Below, in pieces: positions 18,337 to 26,976 of a stretch of 64,000 bases of DNA. This DNA is from Virgibacillus ndiopensis (GTDB lineage: Bacteria > Bacillota > Bacilli > Bacillales > Amphibacillaceae): positions 682,001-746,000 of the forward strand of contig NZ_FZMZ01000006.1 of NCBI RefSeq assembly GCF_900187325.1, read 5' to 3'. A program made the position numbers and the translations under genes. How positions within the stretch are numbered: the first letter of the stretch is position 1; every line of letters starts with the position of its first letter. Below the pieces are notes generated by a model that saw nothing but the letters and a program-made list of their open reading frames with translations, made no database searches and was not told the DNA's origin.

Positions 18337-19419
18337 ATGTTTAACATAGCTGATCTAGTAGTAGCTTTTATAATTTCAGCTTTAACTGCGTTTATTGTAA
18401 CGCCATTAATTAAAAAATTGGCATTTAATGTGAATGCTACTGATAAACCAGATAATAAAAGAAAAAATCATGATGGAATTAAGGCAAGCTTAGGTGGTCT
18501 ATCTATATTTGCGGGGACAATAGCTGGTTTTTTATACTTACAACCAGAACACCCTCAGATGATGGCTATTATTTTGGGCGCATGTATTATGTTATTAACC
18601 GGTATTTTAGATGATATTTTTGACTTGAAACCATACTACAAACTTGCTGGGCAGCTAGCTGCTGCTATCACTGTAGTATCTGCTGGATTGGTTATAGAGA
18701 AATTAACAGTCCCTTTTTTTGGAACAGTTTACTTAGATGGAATTGGCTATATAATCACTATCATTTGGATAGTTGCAGCTTCAAATGCAATTAATTTAAT
18801 TGATGGGTTAGATGGGCTTGCTGCGGGGGTATCTGCAATTGGCTTATCTAGCATCCTTGTAATGGCTATAATGGATTATCGTATTGTAGTGGCTTATCTT
18901 TGTATCATCCTAATAGGAAGCTGTATTGGGTTTCTATATCACAATTTTTATCCAGCAAAGATATTTATGGGCGATACGGGGGCACTGTTTCTAGGGTATT
19001 CTATCGCAGTTGTTTCCATGTTAGGTCTCTTTAAAAACGTTGCTTTGTTTAGCTTTATAATACCAATAATTGTGATTGCTATTCCGATATTTGATACCAT
19101 TTTAGCAATTATAAGGAGGACAATAAATAAACAAGGGATTGCCACAGCTGATAAAAAACATATTCATTATCAACTTATAAAAATGGGTTATAGTCATAAA
19201 TCGGCTGTATTAATTATATACGGGTTTAGTGCTTTCTTTGGTTGCATGGCAATTATATTCAATAGCGGAACATTGCAAGCTTCGATTATCATTTTTGGAG
19301 TTATCATCATCGGAATTCAAATAATAGCTGAACTTGCTGGTATCGTTATGCAAGGGCAGCAACCACTGTTAGATGGAATGAAAAAAATAATCGGTATTAA
19401 AAAAGTAGACAAAAGTTAA
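18337..19419 (+). CDS. tagO: Undecaprenyl-phosphate GlcNAc-1-phosphate transferase TagO
   Basis: A 360-residue polytopic membrane enzyme of the WecA/MraY family. It moves GlcNAc-1-phosphate from UDP-GlcNAc to undecaprenyl phosphate, the first step of wall teichoic acid and other surface polymers. About ten hydrophobic segments are visible. Family motifs include GGLSIF near residue 50, LDDIFDLKPYYKL with the metal-binding acidic pair near residue 90, NLIDGLDGLAAG near residue 152, MGDTGALFLGY near 212, and the cytoplasmic histidine loop KKHIHYQLIKMGYSHK near 270. Length is typical. It has its own transcription unit between two terminators and supplies lipid-linked GlcNAc to TagA, possibly also to the polymer cluster upstream. 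Confidence 0.93.
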   Translation: MFNIADLVVAFIISALTAFIVTPLIKKLAFNVNATDKPDNKRKNHDGIKASLGGLSIFAGTIAGFLYLQPEHPQMMAIILGACIMLLTGILDDIFDLKPYYKLAGQLAAAITVVSAGLVIEKLTVPFFGTVYLDGIGYIITIIWIVAASNAINLIDGLDGLAAGVSAIGLSSILVMAIMDYRIVVAYLCIILIGSCIGFLYHNFYPAKIFMGDTGALFLGYSIAVVSMLGLFKNVALFSFIIPIIVIAIPIFDTILAIIRRTINKQGIATADKKHIHYQLIKMGYSHKSAVLIIYGFSAFFGCMAIIFNSGTLQASIIIFGVIIIGIQIIAELAGIVMQGQQPLLDGMKKIIGIKKVDKS

Positions 19420-19428
19420 TGAATATTA

Positions 19429-19468
19429 AAAAACACTTTCAATACTTAATAGGATTGAAAGTGTTTCT
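19429..19468. terminator. Bidirectional terminator between tagO and the LCP gene
   Basis: AAACACTTTCAAT and ATTGAAAGTGTTT form a 13-bp stem flanked by A and T runs, between two convergent genes, so it can stop transcription from both sides. Confidence 0.85.
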
Positions 19469-19470
19469 AT

Positions 19471-20478
19471 TTACTCTGATGCTGTCTCTTTGTTATCCTC
19501 ATTAGAAGCTTTAAGAGTGTCTAACTCCAAATGTTCTTTCAGCGTTGCTTTTACTTCCTCTAATGATTCCTCTTCCGCAATTTGATAACTCAATCCATCA
19601 ATTGTTTCAGGATAAGTTTCAAGGGTTAGTTTTTCTATATTACTTACACCAAAATCGGAATACTCTTTGTAAAATGCAAGACCTTCACTAATTTTCATGT
19701 TTGTTTCAACGTTGTTTCCCATTTCCTTAGCTAGATCGTCCACCTTGGTAATAGTACCAAGGGAAGTTGCTTTCTTAATGATCGCTTTAACTACTTCTTG
19801 TTGACGTTCATTTCTTCCAATGTCGCCTCTAGGATCTTGTTTGCGCATTCGTGCATACGCTAATGCATATCTACCGTTTAACTCCATTTTTCCTTCATGA
19901 AATTGTAGTTTCTCGGCTACACGATCATCACTATTTTGTGTGAAATCGAATGGAACATCAACTGTTATACCGCCAAGAATATCTATAACGTTTTTGAAAG
20001 CATCGAAGTTAACAGCAGCATAGTAATCAATTGGAATATCTAGAAACTGTTCTACGGTTTCAATCGTCATCTTTTTTCCACCATATGCAAATGCGTGTGT
20101 AATTTTATCTTGAGTACCTTTACCGACAAGCTCAACCATTGTATCACGAGGAATACTCAATAAATTTAACTTTTTATCTTTTGGATTAAATGTTGCTACC
20201 ATTAGTGTGTCTGATCTACCGTGCTCTCCACCAGTTGAGTAATCCTCTACTCCCATTAACAAAATGGATACAGGGTCATCCCCAATTGATACAGCTTTAT
20301 CCCGTAAATCTGATTTCTCTCTACCAAGATCATCATATGAATCACTTGCAGCCTGATATGTTTGAAATACAAGGTAAGCCCCAAATCCAACTAATGCTAG
20401 AAATAATATTACAACAATCAAAAGAAACCTGCGAATTCGCTTTTTCTTTTTTTGTTTACGTATCTGTTTACGATCCAT
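19471..20478 (-). CDS. LytR-CpsA-Psr family wall polymer ligase (copy 1)
   Basis: A 335-residue membrane-anchored enzyme that transfers completed lipid-linked teichoic acid or other polymer to MurNAc of peptidoglycan. A short Lys/Arg-rich cytoplasmic tail (KQKKKKRIRR) precedes one membrane segment at about 18-38. The LCP domain follows: MGVEDYSTGGEHGRSDTL, LLSIPRDTMVEL with the conserved Arg-Asp, HAFAYGG, VNFDAFKNVIDILGGITVDV, and YARMRKQDPRGDIGRNERQQ with the polyprenyl-phosphate-binding arginines. SD AAAGGAG lies upstream of the ATG. It is one of two LCP genes on the minus strand inside the teichoic acid locus. The B. subtilis counterparts are TagT/TagU/TagV; I cannot tell which. Confidence 0.92.
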   Translation of the reverse strand: MDRKQIRKQKKKKRIRRFLLIVVILFLALVGFGAYLVFQTYQAASDSYDDLGREKSDLRDKAVSIGDDPVSILLMGVEDYSTGGEHGRSDTLMVATFNPKDKKLNLLSIPRDTMVELVGKGTQDKITHAFAYGGKKMTIETVEQFLDIPIDYYAAVNFDAFKNVIDILGGITVDVPFDFTQNSDDRVAEKLQFHEGKMELNGRYALAYARMRKQDPRGDIGRNERQQEVVKAIIKKATSLGTITKVDDLAKEMGNNVETNMKISEGLAFYKEYSDFGVSNIEKLTLETYPETIDGLSYQIAEEESLEEVKATLKEHLELDTLKASNEDNKETASE

Positions 20479-20646
20479 ATATATTTAATCTCCTTTAATT
20501 CTGTAAATCTACAAAAATATAAACCTTTTTAATTATAAATTTATCTAAATTAATTTGCAATCTGATTTTGATGATACCATATATAATATTGTCGAATAAA
20601 GTTAAGAATAGGTTACAACTATATAAAGATATTAATATACATGAAA

Positions 20647-20682
20647 AGATCCTTAATAAGATTCAATTCTTAATAAGGATCT
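20647..20682 (-). terminator. Terminator of the tagD-tagB unit
   Basis: AGATCCTTAATAAG and CTTAATAAGGATCT make a perfect 14-bp stem with an 8-nt loop at the 3' end of tagB on the minus strand. Confidence 0.75.
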
Positions 20683-21845
20683 TATACAAGTATCTCTTCA
20701 TTTTCTTCATTTCTTGTCAGTACTCTTGTAATATTCACACTTGATCCGCCAACGGAATATTCATTCCACTGTTGCGCAAAAGCTTTTATTTTATTTTTGT
20801 CAAATGAATTTTGTTCAATTGCTTGAATGATAGCTTCTGTAGTTGATACAACTGGCCCAGGCATTTGATTTAGATAATCTACCAATAGTCCTCTAGTATT
20901 CTGATATTCTTGTAAATCGTATGCATAGAATATCATTGGTTTTTGAAGTAATGCATATTCAAACGGAATAGATGAATAATCTGAGATTAATAAATCTGCA
21001 ATCAAAAGTAATTGGTTTGTATCTTGATAATCAGAAACATCGTAAACAAAATCATCATACTGTTCGCTAAGCTTATACTGCACTGCTGGGTGTAATTTAA
21101 CAAATAAAACATATTCGTCAGATAACGCTTGATACAGTTCTTTAATATCTAAAGCAAGTTGATAATCATTAAGCTGATTATCCCGAAATGTTGGTGCATA
21201 TAGAATAACTTTTTTTTCATTTATAATAGGGTACTTCTTTTTCATTGATTGAATGATGCTTCGTTTCTCCATATAATTAAAGAAAAAGTCAGTTCTTGGT
21301 ATTCCGGTACGTAAGATAGAATCATTCGTTACGCCAAAGCTTTTTCTAAAAATAGTTGCCATTTTTTCTGAACCGACGACCGTATAATCAAACCGGTTAT
21401 ATACACGTTGAAAACGGTCATTTGCTTTTTTACTTCTCAATCTGTTTGAAGGATCCATTAGGCCAAACTGTTTTAGAGCACCTGCAGCATGCCATAACTG
21501 GATGCAAGTTGTACCTTCTTTAAATTCAGTTACGGCTAAAAATCCAAAATAGTTATCTACTAAAATTGTAGTTGCTGTTGCAAGATGATAGATAGATTGT
21601 AAATATGCAATTGGGTGATAGATATCGAAATCCAATGTTTTATCAAAAGAGTAGTCACATTTTCTAGTCTTTAGAACAATAATGTCCTCATCTGATACAC
21701 TTCTTAATGATTTAGTTGTATAAAAAATATTATCTCCAAAGGAAGTAACACATACAGTCTTCTTCCTTTGAGGAAATAATTTAAACAAATTGAATAACAA
21801 TTGGAATAGGAAAAGGTAAATGGAAATTGCAAGTTCTCTAATCAT
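20682..21845 (-). CDS. tagB: TagB/TarB-type glycerophosphotransferase (teichoic acid primase)
   Basis: A 387-residue membrane-associated CDP-glycerol glycerophosphotransferase. It would add the first glycerol phosphate to the ManNAc-GlcNAc-lipid linkage unit. The frame is open further upstream, but that part overlaps tagD; the ATG chosen overlaps the tagD stop (AATGATTAG) and gives a length close to B. subtilis TagB (381). The N-terminus is hydrophobic (AISIYLFLFQLLFNLF). Family motifs: QLWHAAGALKQFGL, GIPRTDFFF, ILYAPTFRDNQ, KLHPAV, and LLISDYSSIPFEYALLQKP, which contain the His and Asp/Ser residues used in catalysis. Forms an operon with tagD. Confidence 0.82.
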   Translation of the reverse strand: MIRELAISIYLFLFQLLFNLFKLFPQRKKTVCVTSFGDNIFYTTKSLRSVSDEDIIVLKTRKCDYSFDKTLDFDIYHPIAYLQSIYHLATATTILVDNYFGFLAVTEFKEGTTCIQLWHAAGALKQFGLMDPSNRLRSKKANDRFQRVYNRFDYTVVGSEKMATIFRKSFGVTNDSILRTGIPRTDFFFNYMEKRSIIQSMKKKYPIINEKKVILYAPTFRDNQLNDYQLALDIKELYQALSDEYVLFVKLHPAVQYKLSEQYDDFVYDVSDYQDTNQLLLIADLLISDYSSIPFEYALLQKPMIFYAYDLQEYQNTRGLLVDYLNQMPGPVVSTTEAIIQAIEQNSFDKNKIKAFAQQWNEYSVGGSSVNITRVLTRNEENEEILV

Positions 21846-22236
21846 TTTGCACCCTATATAAATCATCTTTGATTTTGGAAGTTGAAATGTCGTTTGTTCT
21901 TGGTAAATACACAACATCACAATAATCCTTTAAGAAGTCAAATTTACCCTTCCAATCATCACCCATAACAAAGATATCTATTTCATTTTTAATAATATCA
22001 TCAATTTTTTGATTCCATCCTATTTCAGGAATAACTTCATCAACGTAACGAATAGCCTCTAAAATTATTTTTCGATTTTCGAAATTATAATAAGCTTTTT
22101 TATCTTTAATTGCATTAAATTCATCTGTAGATATTCCTACAATTAAATAGTCGCCCATATCTTTTGCGCGACGTAATAAATTAATATGGCCCCAATGAAT
22201 TAAATCAAATGTTCCATATGTTATTACTTTCTTCAT
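21838..22236 (-). CDS. tagD: Glycerol-3-phosphate cytidylyltransferase TagD
   Basis: A 132-residue cytoplasmic enzyme that makes CDP-glycerol from CTP and sn-glycerol 3-phosphate. The start is the ATG after GGAGGAA; an upstream in-frame ATG lies within that SD. It has the nucleotidyltransferase motif GTFDLIHWGH at the N-terminus, GISTDEFN, and MGDDWKGKFDFLKDYCDVVYLPRT. The C-terminal signature reads RTNDISTSKIK where most homologues have RTEGISTT, a small departure. Length is standard (B. subtilis TagD 129). It supplies the substrate for TagB, which follows with a short overlap. Divergent from the second tagG. Confidence 0.93.
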   Translation of the reverse strand: MKKVITYGTFDLIHWGHINLLRRAKDMGDYLIVGISTDEFNAIKDKKAYYNFENRKIILEAIRYVDEVIPEIGWNQKIDDIIKNEIDIFVMGDDWKGKFDFLKDYCDVVYLPRTNDISTSKIKDDLYRVQND

Positions 22237-22425
22237 GGTAAATTCCTCCATATAAATGAAATAGACACACTAAGATGTTAATTTCACCTACTATTATAAT
22301 AACACAACTTTACAATGAATTAACATTGGATTTACATTTAAATTAAGATGTATTCTAAGACATCGACTTTTATTTATTATGGTTTATAATACAAAGGTCG
22401 GTTATTCACCATGTTTGAAATTGGT

Positions 22426-22453
22426 TTGCCTTTTCCTATGGGTGTAGTATAAT
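22426..22453 (+). promoter_or_regulatory. Putative sigma-A promoter for tagG-tagH
   Basis: TTGCCT (22426-22431), a 16-bp spacer and a perfect TATAAT (22448-22453), 43 bp before the tagG start. The remaining 22237-22425 stretch is divergent intergenic DNA that should also hold the tagD promoter. Confidence 0.6.
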
Positions 22454-22495
22454 TTTATAAGCTAGTTTATTAGTTAGACATGAGAGGAATTTAGT

Positions 22496-23302
22496 ATGAA
22501 GTCTGTTATAACAGTATTAAAGGAACAAATACAGCACTTTTATTTATTAAGAAGGCTTTCATTATATGAAATAAAAAGTGCAAATAAAAATAATTACCTT
22601 GGTATTGCTTGGGAACTAATTAATCCAGCAATACAAATAGCAATTTATTGGTTTATTTTTGGATTTGGTATCAGGGAAAGAGAAGCAATTGACGGCGATC
22701 CCTTTTTTCAATGGATGTTATCGGGAATAGTTATCTGGTTTTTTTTCAACCCTTCTATTATTGAGGGTTCTAAATCCATTTATCAGCGTGTACAAATGCT
22801 ATCAAAAATGAATTTTCCAATGAGCTTGATACCGAATATCATTATTTTCTCAAAGTTCTATTCGCATATAGGACTTCTTCTTATTACAATTTTAATTTTA
22901 AATTTATCGGGATATCCTGTAAGCATATATTATTTGCAGTTACCAATATATATCTTCGCGTCATATTTGTTTATTTTTGCGCTATCTTTAATCACATCGA
23001 CATTAAACACTATCATACGTGATTTACAAATGTTACTTCAAGCATTATTGCGCATGCTATTATATATGACACCAATTTTGTGGGCAACCTCAAAGCTTGA
23101 TGGATGGATCCAAATCATAATGAAGTTAAATCCACTGTATTATTTAGTTGAAGGATATCGTTATTCGTTATTAGGCAAAGAGTGGTATTTTATTACTAAT
23201 TGGCAATACTCTCTATATTTCTGGGGAGTAACATTATCTTTATTGGTGGTAGGATCCATGTTACATGTGAAATTTAGAAGGAGATTTATTGATTTTATAT
23301 AG
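22496..23302 (+). CDS. tagG: Teichoic acid ABC exporter permease TagG
   Basis: A 268-residue ABC-2-type membrane protein that moves lipid-linked wall teichoic acid across the membrane with TagH. Six or so hydrophobic segments follow an amphipathic N-terminus. Family blocks include YLGIAWELINPAIQIAIYWF, SIIEGSKSIYQRVQMLSKMN and LKLNPLYYLVEGYRYSLLGK. SD GAGAGGAA precedes the ATG. It sits between tagD and tagH-tagA in the teichoic acid locus, which supports assignment as the true TagG. It is clearly paralogous to the permease at 2665, with matching motifs throughout. Confidence 0.92.
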   Translation: MKSVITVLKEQIQHFYLLRRLSLYEIKSANKNNYLGIAWELINPAIQIAIYWFIFGFGIREREAIDGDPFFQWMLSGIVIWFFFNPSIIEGSKSIYQRVQMLSKMNFPMSLIPNIIIFSKFYSHIGLLLITILILNLSGYPVSIYYLQLPIYIFASYLFIFALSLITSTLNTIIRDLQMLLQALLRMLLYMTPILWATSKLDGWIQIIMKLNPLYYLVEGYRYSLLGKEWYFITNWQYSLYFWGVTLSLLVVGSMLHVKFRRRFIDFI

Positions 23303-23350
23303 GGATTAGAACGCTATATTAAATCATTCCTTATATAGAAGGGATTTATT

Positions 23351-24163
23351 ATGGAAAAAACGATAGTAGTCTCAAATGTTACAAAGAAGCATAAATTGTA
23401 TACAAGCACATCCGAAAAATTAAAAGATATTTTTACTCGTAAAGGTTATGGAGAAGATTTCTATGCTTTAAAAAATGTTAATTTCGAAGCTTTTAAAGGT
23501 GATGTCATCGGTTTTGTTGGTGTGAATGGAGCAGGGAAATCGACTTTATCTAATATCATTGCTGGTATTCTACCGGAAACGACTGGGACTGTAGAAGTCA
23601 ATGGCGATGTTTCTTTAATAGCAATTGCCTCAGGTTTGAAGGGGAATTTGACTGGAAGAGAGAATATAGAATTAAAGTGTTTAATGCTTGGTTTTAATAA
23701 AAAAGAAATTGAGGAATTAGAGCCGCAGATTATAGAATTTGCTGAAATTGGTAAATTTATTGATCAACCAGTTAAATCATACTCAAGTGGAATGAAATCA
23801 AGATTAGGATTTGCAATCTCGGTTTCAATTGATCCAGATATTATTGTTATTGATGAAGCATTGTCGGTAGGGGACAAGGCTTTTGCCGAAAAATGCTTTA
23901 AAAAAATGAATGAATTTAAAAAACAAGGTAAGACGATTATCTTTGTTAGCCACTCCCTTGCACAAATGAAAGATTTTGCCGATAAAATCCTTTGGTTAGA
24001 ATTTGGAAGGGTCAAGGATTACGGGACTAAAGAAGAAGTTTTACCTGAATATGAGAAATTTATTAAAGCATATAAAAAGATGTCCAAAGCAGAAAAAGAA
24101 AAATATAAAGAGGAAGCTATGAGACAACAATATGGAAGCGACATGTTTGCAGAAACCAAATAG
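23351..24163 (+). CDS. tagH: Teichoic acid ABC exporter ATPase TagH (short form)
   Basis: A 270-residue ATPase partner of TagG. Walker A GVNGAGKST near residue 57, signature YSSGMKSRLGF near 144, Walker B DIIVIDEALS near 163, switch His in FVSHSL. The TagH-typical GDVSLIAIASGLKGNLTG is present. After the nucleotide-binding domain only a short charged tail remains (KAYKKMSKAEKEKYKEEA), so the long membrane and extracytoplasmic extension of B. subtilis TagH is missing, as in S. aureus-like TarH. The paralogue at 3507 keeps one terminal membrane segment. Export role follows from family and from the tagG-tagH-tagA order. Confidence 0.92.
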   Translation: MEKTIVVSNVTKKHKLYTSTSEKLKDIFTRKGYGEDFYALKNVNFEAFKGDVIGFVGVNGAGKSTLSNIIAGILPETTGTVEVNGDVSLIAIASGLKGNLTGRENIELKCLMLGFNKKEIEELEPQIIEFAEIGKFIDQPVKSYSSGMKSRLGFAISVSIDPDIIVIDEALSVGDKAFAEKCFKKMNEFKKQGKTIIFVSHSLAQMKDFADKILWLEFGRVKDYGTKEEVLPEYEKFIKAYKKMSKAEKEKYKEEAMRQQYGSDMFAETK

Positions 24164-24215
24164 CTTAATCTGAATAGCTATGCTTTACTTAAGTATAGCT
24201 GAAAGGTTGTTAGAT

Positions 24216-24950
24216 ATGTCGAATACGGGAAATCTTGTATCAATAATGGATATTGAATTTATCAATACAACAAAGAAGAATTTACTATATTATCATTTGT
24301 TTCCTCGATTAAATAGGGGACAAAAATGTTATGTAGTTACAGCTAATCCTGAGATTGTAATGAAGACAAAGGAAGATGCCGAATACAAAGGAATGGTTCA
24401 AGCGGCTGACTATGTAGTGCCAGATGGAGCTGGAATTGTTATGGCATCGAAGTACATGAAGCAGCCGATTGAGGAAAGAATCCCTGGCTTTGAGATAATG
24501 CTGGATTTGCTTGAATTTGCAAATGTGCAAGGCATGTCTTGTTATTTTCTTGGGGCAAAAGAATATGTAATTGAGAAAGCTGTATTGGAAGTTGAAAAAA
24601 AATATCCTAATTTAACTATTGCTGGTTACCATCATGGTTATTTTTCAATTGACGATCCTAAGGTTGTAGAACAAGTTAAAGTAGTAAATCCAGATCTGGT
24701 TTTTGTAGCTCTAGGTTCGCCGAGACAAGAAGCGTGGATTACTAAGCATATGGATCAATTCTCAAAGGGGTTATTCATGGGTGTGGGTGGTAGTTTTGAT
24801 GTGTTAGCAGGTGAAGTTAGGCGAGCACCTAATGGATGGATTAAACTTAATCTAGAATGGTTGTACAGACTGTTAAAACAGCCATTTCGTTGGAGAAGAA
24901 TTTTGAAGGCATTTGAATTTATGGCTCGCGTAATACTTAAGAAAGAGTAA
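24216..24950 (+). CDS. tagA: N-acetylmannosaminyltransferase TagA/TarA (GT26)
   Basis: A 244-residue cytoplasmic, membrane-peripheral enzyme that transfers ManNAc from UDP-ManNAc to GlcNAc-PP-undecaprenol, completing the disaccharide linkage unit of wall teichoic acid. The start was chosen at the ATG preceded by GAAAGG; the frame is open 12 codons further up without an SD. WecG/TagA family blocks: VTANPEIVMKTKED, VVPDGAGIVMASK with the catalytic Asp, CYFLGAKEYVIEKAV, VALGSPRQEAWI and GVGGSFDVLAGEVRRAP. The C-terminal basic helix (LKQPFRWRRILKAF) is the usual membrane-binding tail. It is the last gene of a tagG-tagH-tagA unit ending in a strong terminator. Confidence 0.93.
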   Translation: MSNTGNLVSIMDIEFINTTKKNLLYYHLFPRLNRGQKCYVVTANPEIVMKTKEDAEYKGMVQAADYVVPDGAGIVMASKYMKQPIEERIPGFEIMLDLLEFANVQGMSCYFLGAKEYVIEKAVLEVEKKYPNLTIAGYHHGYFSIDDPKVVEQVKVVNPDLVFVALGSPRQEAWITKHMDQFSKGLFMGVGGSFDVLAGEVRRAPNGWIKLNLEWLYRLLKQPFRWRRILKAFEFMARVILKKE

Positions 24951-24981
24951 AGGAGTGATCTGTTGATGATCACTCCTTTTG
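24948..24981. terminator. Terminator between tagA and the convergent LCP gene
   Basis: AAGGAGTGATC and GATCACTCCTT form an 11-bp stem with a 7-nt loop followed by TTTTG. Its position between convergent genes suggests use in both directions. Confidence 0.85.
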
Positions 24982-24992
24982 CATTTCGTATT

Positions 24993-26063
24993 TCAGTTAA
25001 TAGTTGTATTTTTTTCTTCACTAATATCTTCACTAGTATATTTAGAATCTAATTCATTTGTAATTGGTAAATCTAATTGTTCTCTTAGCTCATTTTCAAT
25101 TTCGGCTCTACTTTGCTCATCTACTTGATAGTACCATAATCCGTCGTTCATTTTCCCTCCACTGCCTTCTAAATTGATAGAGGTAATTGAAAAGTTGTTA
25201 TTAATTCCATAAGACATAAAGCTTTTCATTTCATCAAATGATAGATTGGTCGTCATATTATCTCCAACAGCTTCGATTAAATCACCTAATTTTAAGATGG
25301 ATGATGCAGAGGCTGCTTCTTTAACGACAGTCTTTATAATTTCCTGTTGCCGTTTACCCCGTTCAATGTCATTATCATATTTCCTGGTCCTTGCTAATGC
25401 CAATGCTTCTTCTCCGTTCAATTCTTGATTTCCAGGCATTAGATGTATTGCATTTTTATTATCCTTTGAGTCCATTTCCGACATTTCAAAAGGAACATCG
25501 TACTCAATACCGCCTAATGAATCAACAACTTCAATAAATGCTTCAAAATTAACACGTACAAAATAGTCAACGGGTACATTTAAAAAGTTTTCTACAGTTT
25601 CAATTGAAGCCTTTGGCCCTCCATACGCATGAGCGTGGTTAATTTTTGTAAAATAATCGACTTCTGGTACATAAACATAAGAGTCTCTTGGTATACTTAG
25701 CAATTTCACATTACCCTTTTTCTTATTAAATGTGGCTAAGATTAACGTGTCTGATCGACCATGACCATTATAATCACGTTTTTCACTATCATCAACACCG
25801 ATTATCAGTACAGAGACATTGTCTTCCACTGGATCAACAGCTTCTTCTCTCAGCTCCGAAGTTTCATTTTCACGTCCAACATCAGTATAGGAATCCTCAA
25901 CGGTGCTTTGTGCTTTTGTATATAAATGAATTCCATAAGAAGCAATGGTTAAAATAATGATCAAAGTGGGCAATAATATATATAAATAACGTTTCTTACG
26001 CTTTTTTTTCTTATTTTCATTTCGTTTATTTATTCTTGAATTTTCTAGATTGGTATCTGACAT
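24993..26063 (-). CDS. LytR-CpsA-Psr family wall polymer ligase (copy 2)
   Basis: A 356-residue LCP protein with a long basic cytoplasmic tail (NENKKKKRKKRYLY) and a single membrane segment at about 28-48. The extracellular domain has IGVDDSEKRDYNGHGRSDTL, LLSIPRDSYVYV, INHAHAYGG, VNFEAFIEVVDSLGGIEYDV and LARTRKYDNDIERGKRQQEI, which include the conserved arginines for polyprenyl phosphate binding. It should attach wall teichoic acid or another lipid-linked glycan to peptidoglycan. SD AAGGAG is about 8 nt before the ATG. It is divergent from tarI. Copy 1 lies 4.5 kb away on the same strand; having two matches the presence of two exporters in the window but does not prove a one-to-one pairing. 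Confidence 0.92.
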   Translation of the reverse strand: MSDTNLENSRINKRNENKKKKRKKRYLYILLPTLIIILTIASYGIHLYTKAQSTVEDSYTDVGRENETSELREEAVDPVEDNVSVLIIGVDDSEKRDYNGHGRSDTLILATFNKKKGNVKLLSIPRDSYVYVPEVDYFTKINHAHAYGGPKASIETVENFLNVPVDYFVRVNFEAFIEVVDSLGGIEYDVPFEMSEMDSKDNKNAIHLMPGNQELNGEEALALARTRKYDNDIERGKRQQEIIKTVVKEAASASSILKLGDLIEAVGDNMTTNLSFDEMKSFMSYGINNNFSITSINLEGSGGKMNDGLWYYQVDEQSRAEIENELREQLDLPITNELDSKYTSEDISEEKNTTIN

Positions 26064-26262
26064 ATGAAATCTCCTTAAAAAACATACTAATTATTATATT
26101 ACTATTAACTGTATTTTTCGTAAATGATAATTTTATTGCCGCCCCGAAAAATAAATTTGTTGTCGAATTGTGTGAGTGTTTGTAAATTGTAATAGAATTG
26201 AATAATAGTGGCATTAGTGATTATGTTATAATGAAGTATATCTTAGATATGAGGTGAATCAA

Positions 26263-26976
26263 TTGATTTATGCAGGTATTTTAGCAGGTGGTAAAGGAAC
26301 GCGTATGGGTAATGTTCCTATGCCAAAACAATTTCTTTTACTAAATGATAAACCCATCATTGTTCATACAATTGAAAAATTTATATTAAATGATAGATTT
26401 GAAAAAATTATTATTGCTACACCAAAAGAATGGATAAATCATACGTTAGATATATTAAAGAAATACAAAATAGATCTTCCAAATGTAGAAGTAATTGTTG
26501 GTGGAAGTGACCGGAATGGTACGATTATGAAAATTGTCGATTTTATAGAGTCTAATAATGAATCAAATACAAATGATGTGCTAGTAACACATGATGCGGT
26601 AAGACCGTTTTTGACTCATCGTATTATTCAACAAAATATTGATGAAGCTATCGAATATGGCTCTGTAGATACTGTTATTGAAGCGATAGATACGATTGTA
26701 GAATCAGAAGATAATGAATTTATTAGTTCAATTCCACGTCGTGACCATATGTATCAGGGACAAACCCCACAGTCCTTCAATATAAACAAATTGAAGCAAC
26801 TATATGGTGAACTGACAGACCATGAAAAAACAATTTTAACGGATGCATGTAAAATATTTTCAATAAAAGGTGAAAAGGTGAAACTTGTTCAAGGTGAAAT
26901 TTTTAATATAAAAATCACAACCCCTTATGATCTAAATGTTGCAAATGCAATTATTAAAGGGAGTCTAGACAAATGA
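26263..26976 (+). CDS. tarI: Ribitol-5-phosphate cytidylyltransferase TarI
   Basis: A 237-residue enzyme that makes CDP-ribitol from CTP and D-ribitol 5-phosphate. I start it at TTG 26263, six bases after GAGGTG, since family members begin at (K/I)[12 protein letters not shown] nine bases earlier overlaps that SD. Motifs: [12 protein letters not shown] (nucleotide loop), [42 protein letters not shown], and [12 protein letters not shown]. The sequence closely follows S. aureus TarI throughout. It opens a tarI-tarJ-tarK-tarL run and overlaps tarJ by four bases, so the two are translationally coupled. Confidence 0.93.
   Translation: MIYAGILAGGKGTRMGNVPMPKQFLLLNDKPIIVHTIEKFILNDRFEKIIIATPKEWINHTLDILKKYKIDLPNVEVIVGGSDRNGTIMKIVDFIESNNESNTNDVLVTHDAVRPFLTHRIIQQNIDEAIEYGSVDTVIEAIDTIVESEDNEFISSIPRRDHMYQGQTPQSFNINKLKQLYGELTDHEKTILTDACKIFSIKGEKVKLVQGEIFNIKITTPYDLNVANAIIKGSLDK

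Noticed and set aside
21846-21920. Longer tagB start inside tagD
   Set aside because: The extension overlaps tagD by over 80 bp and has no family resemblance; the overlap start at 21845 gives the usual length.
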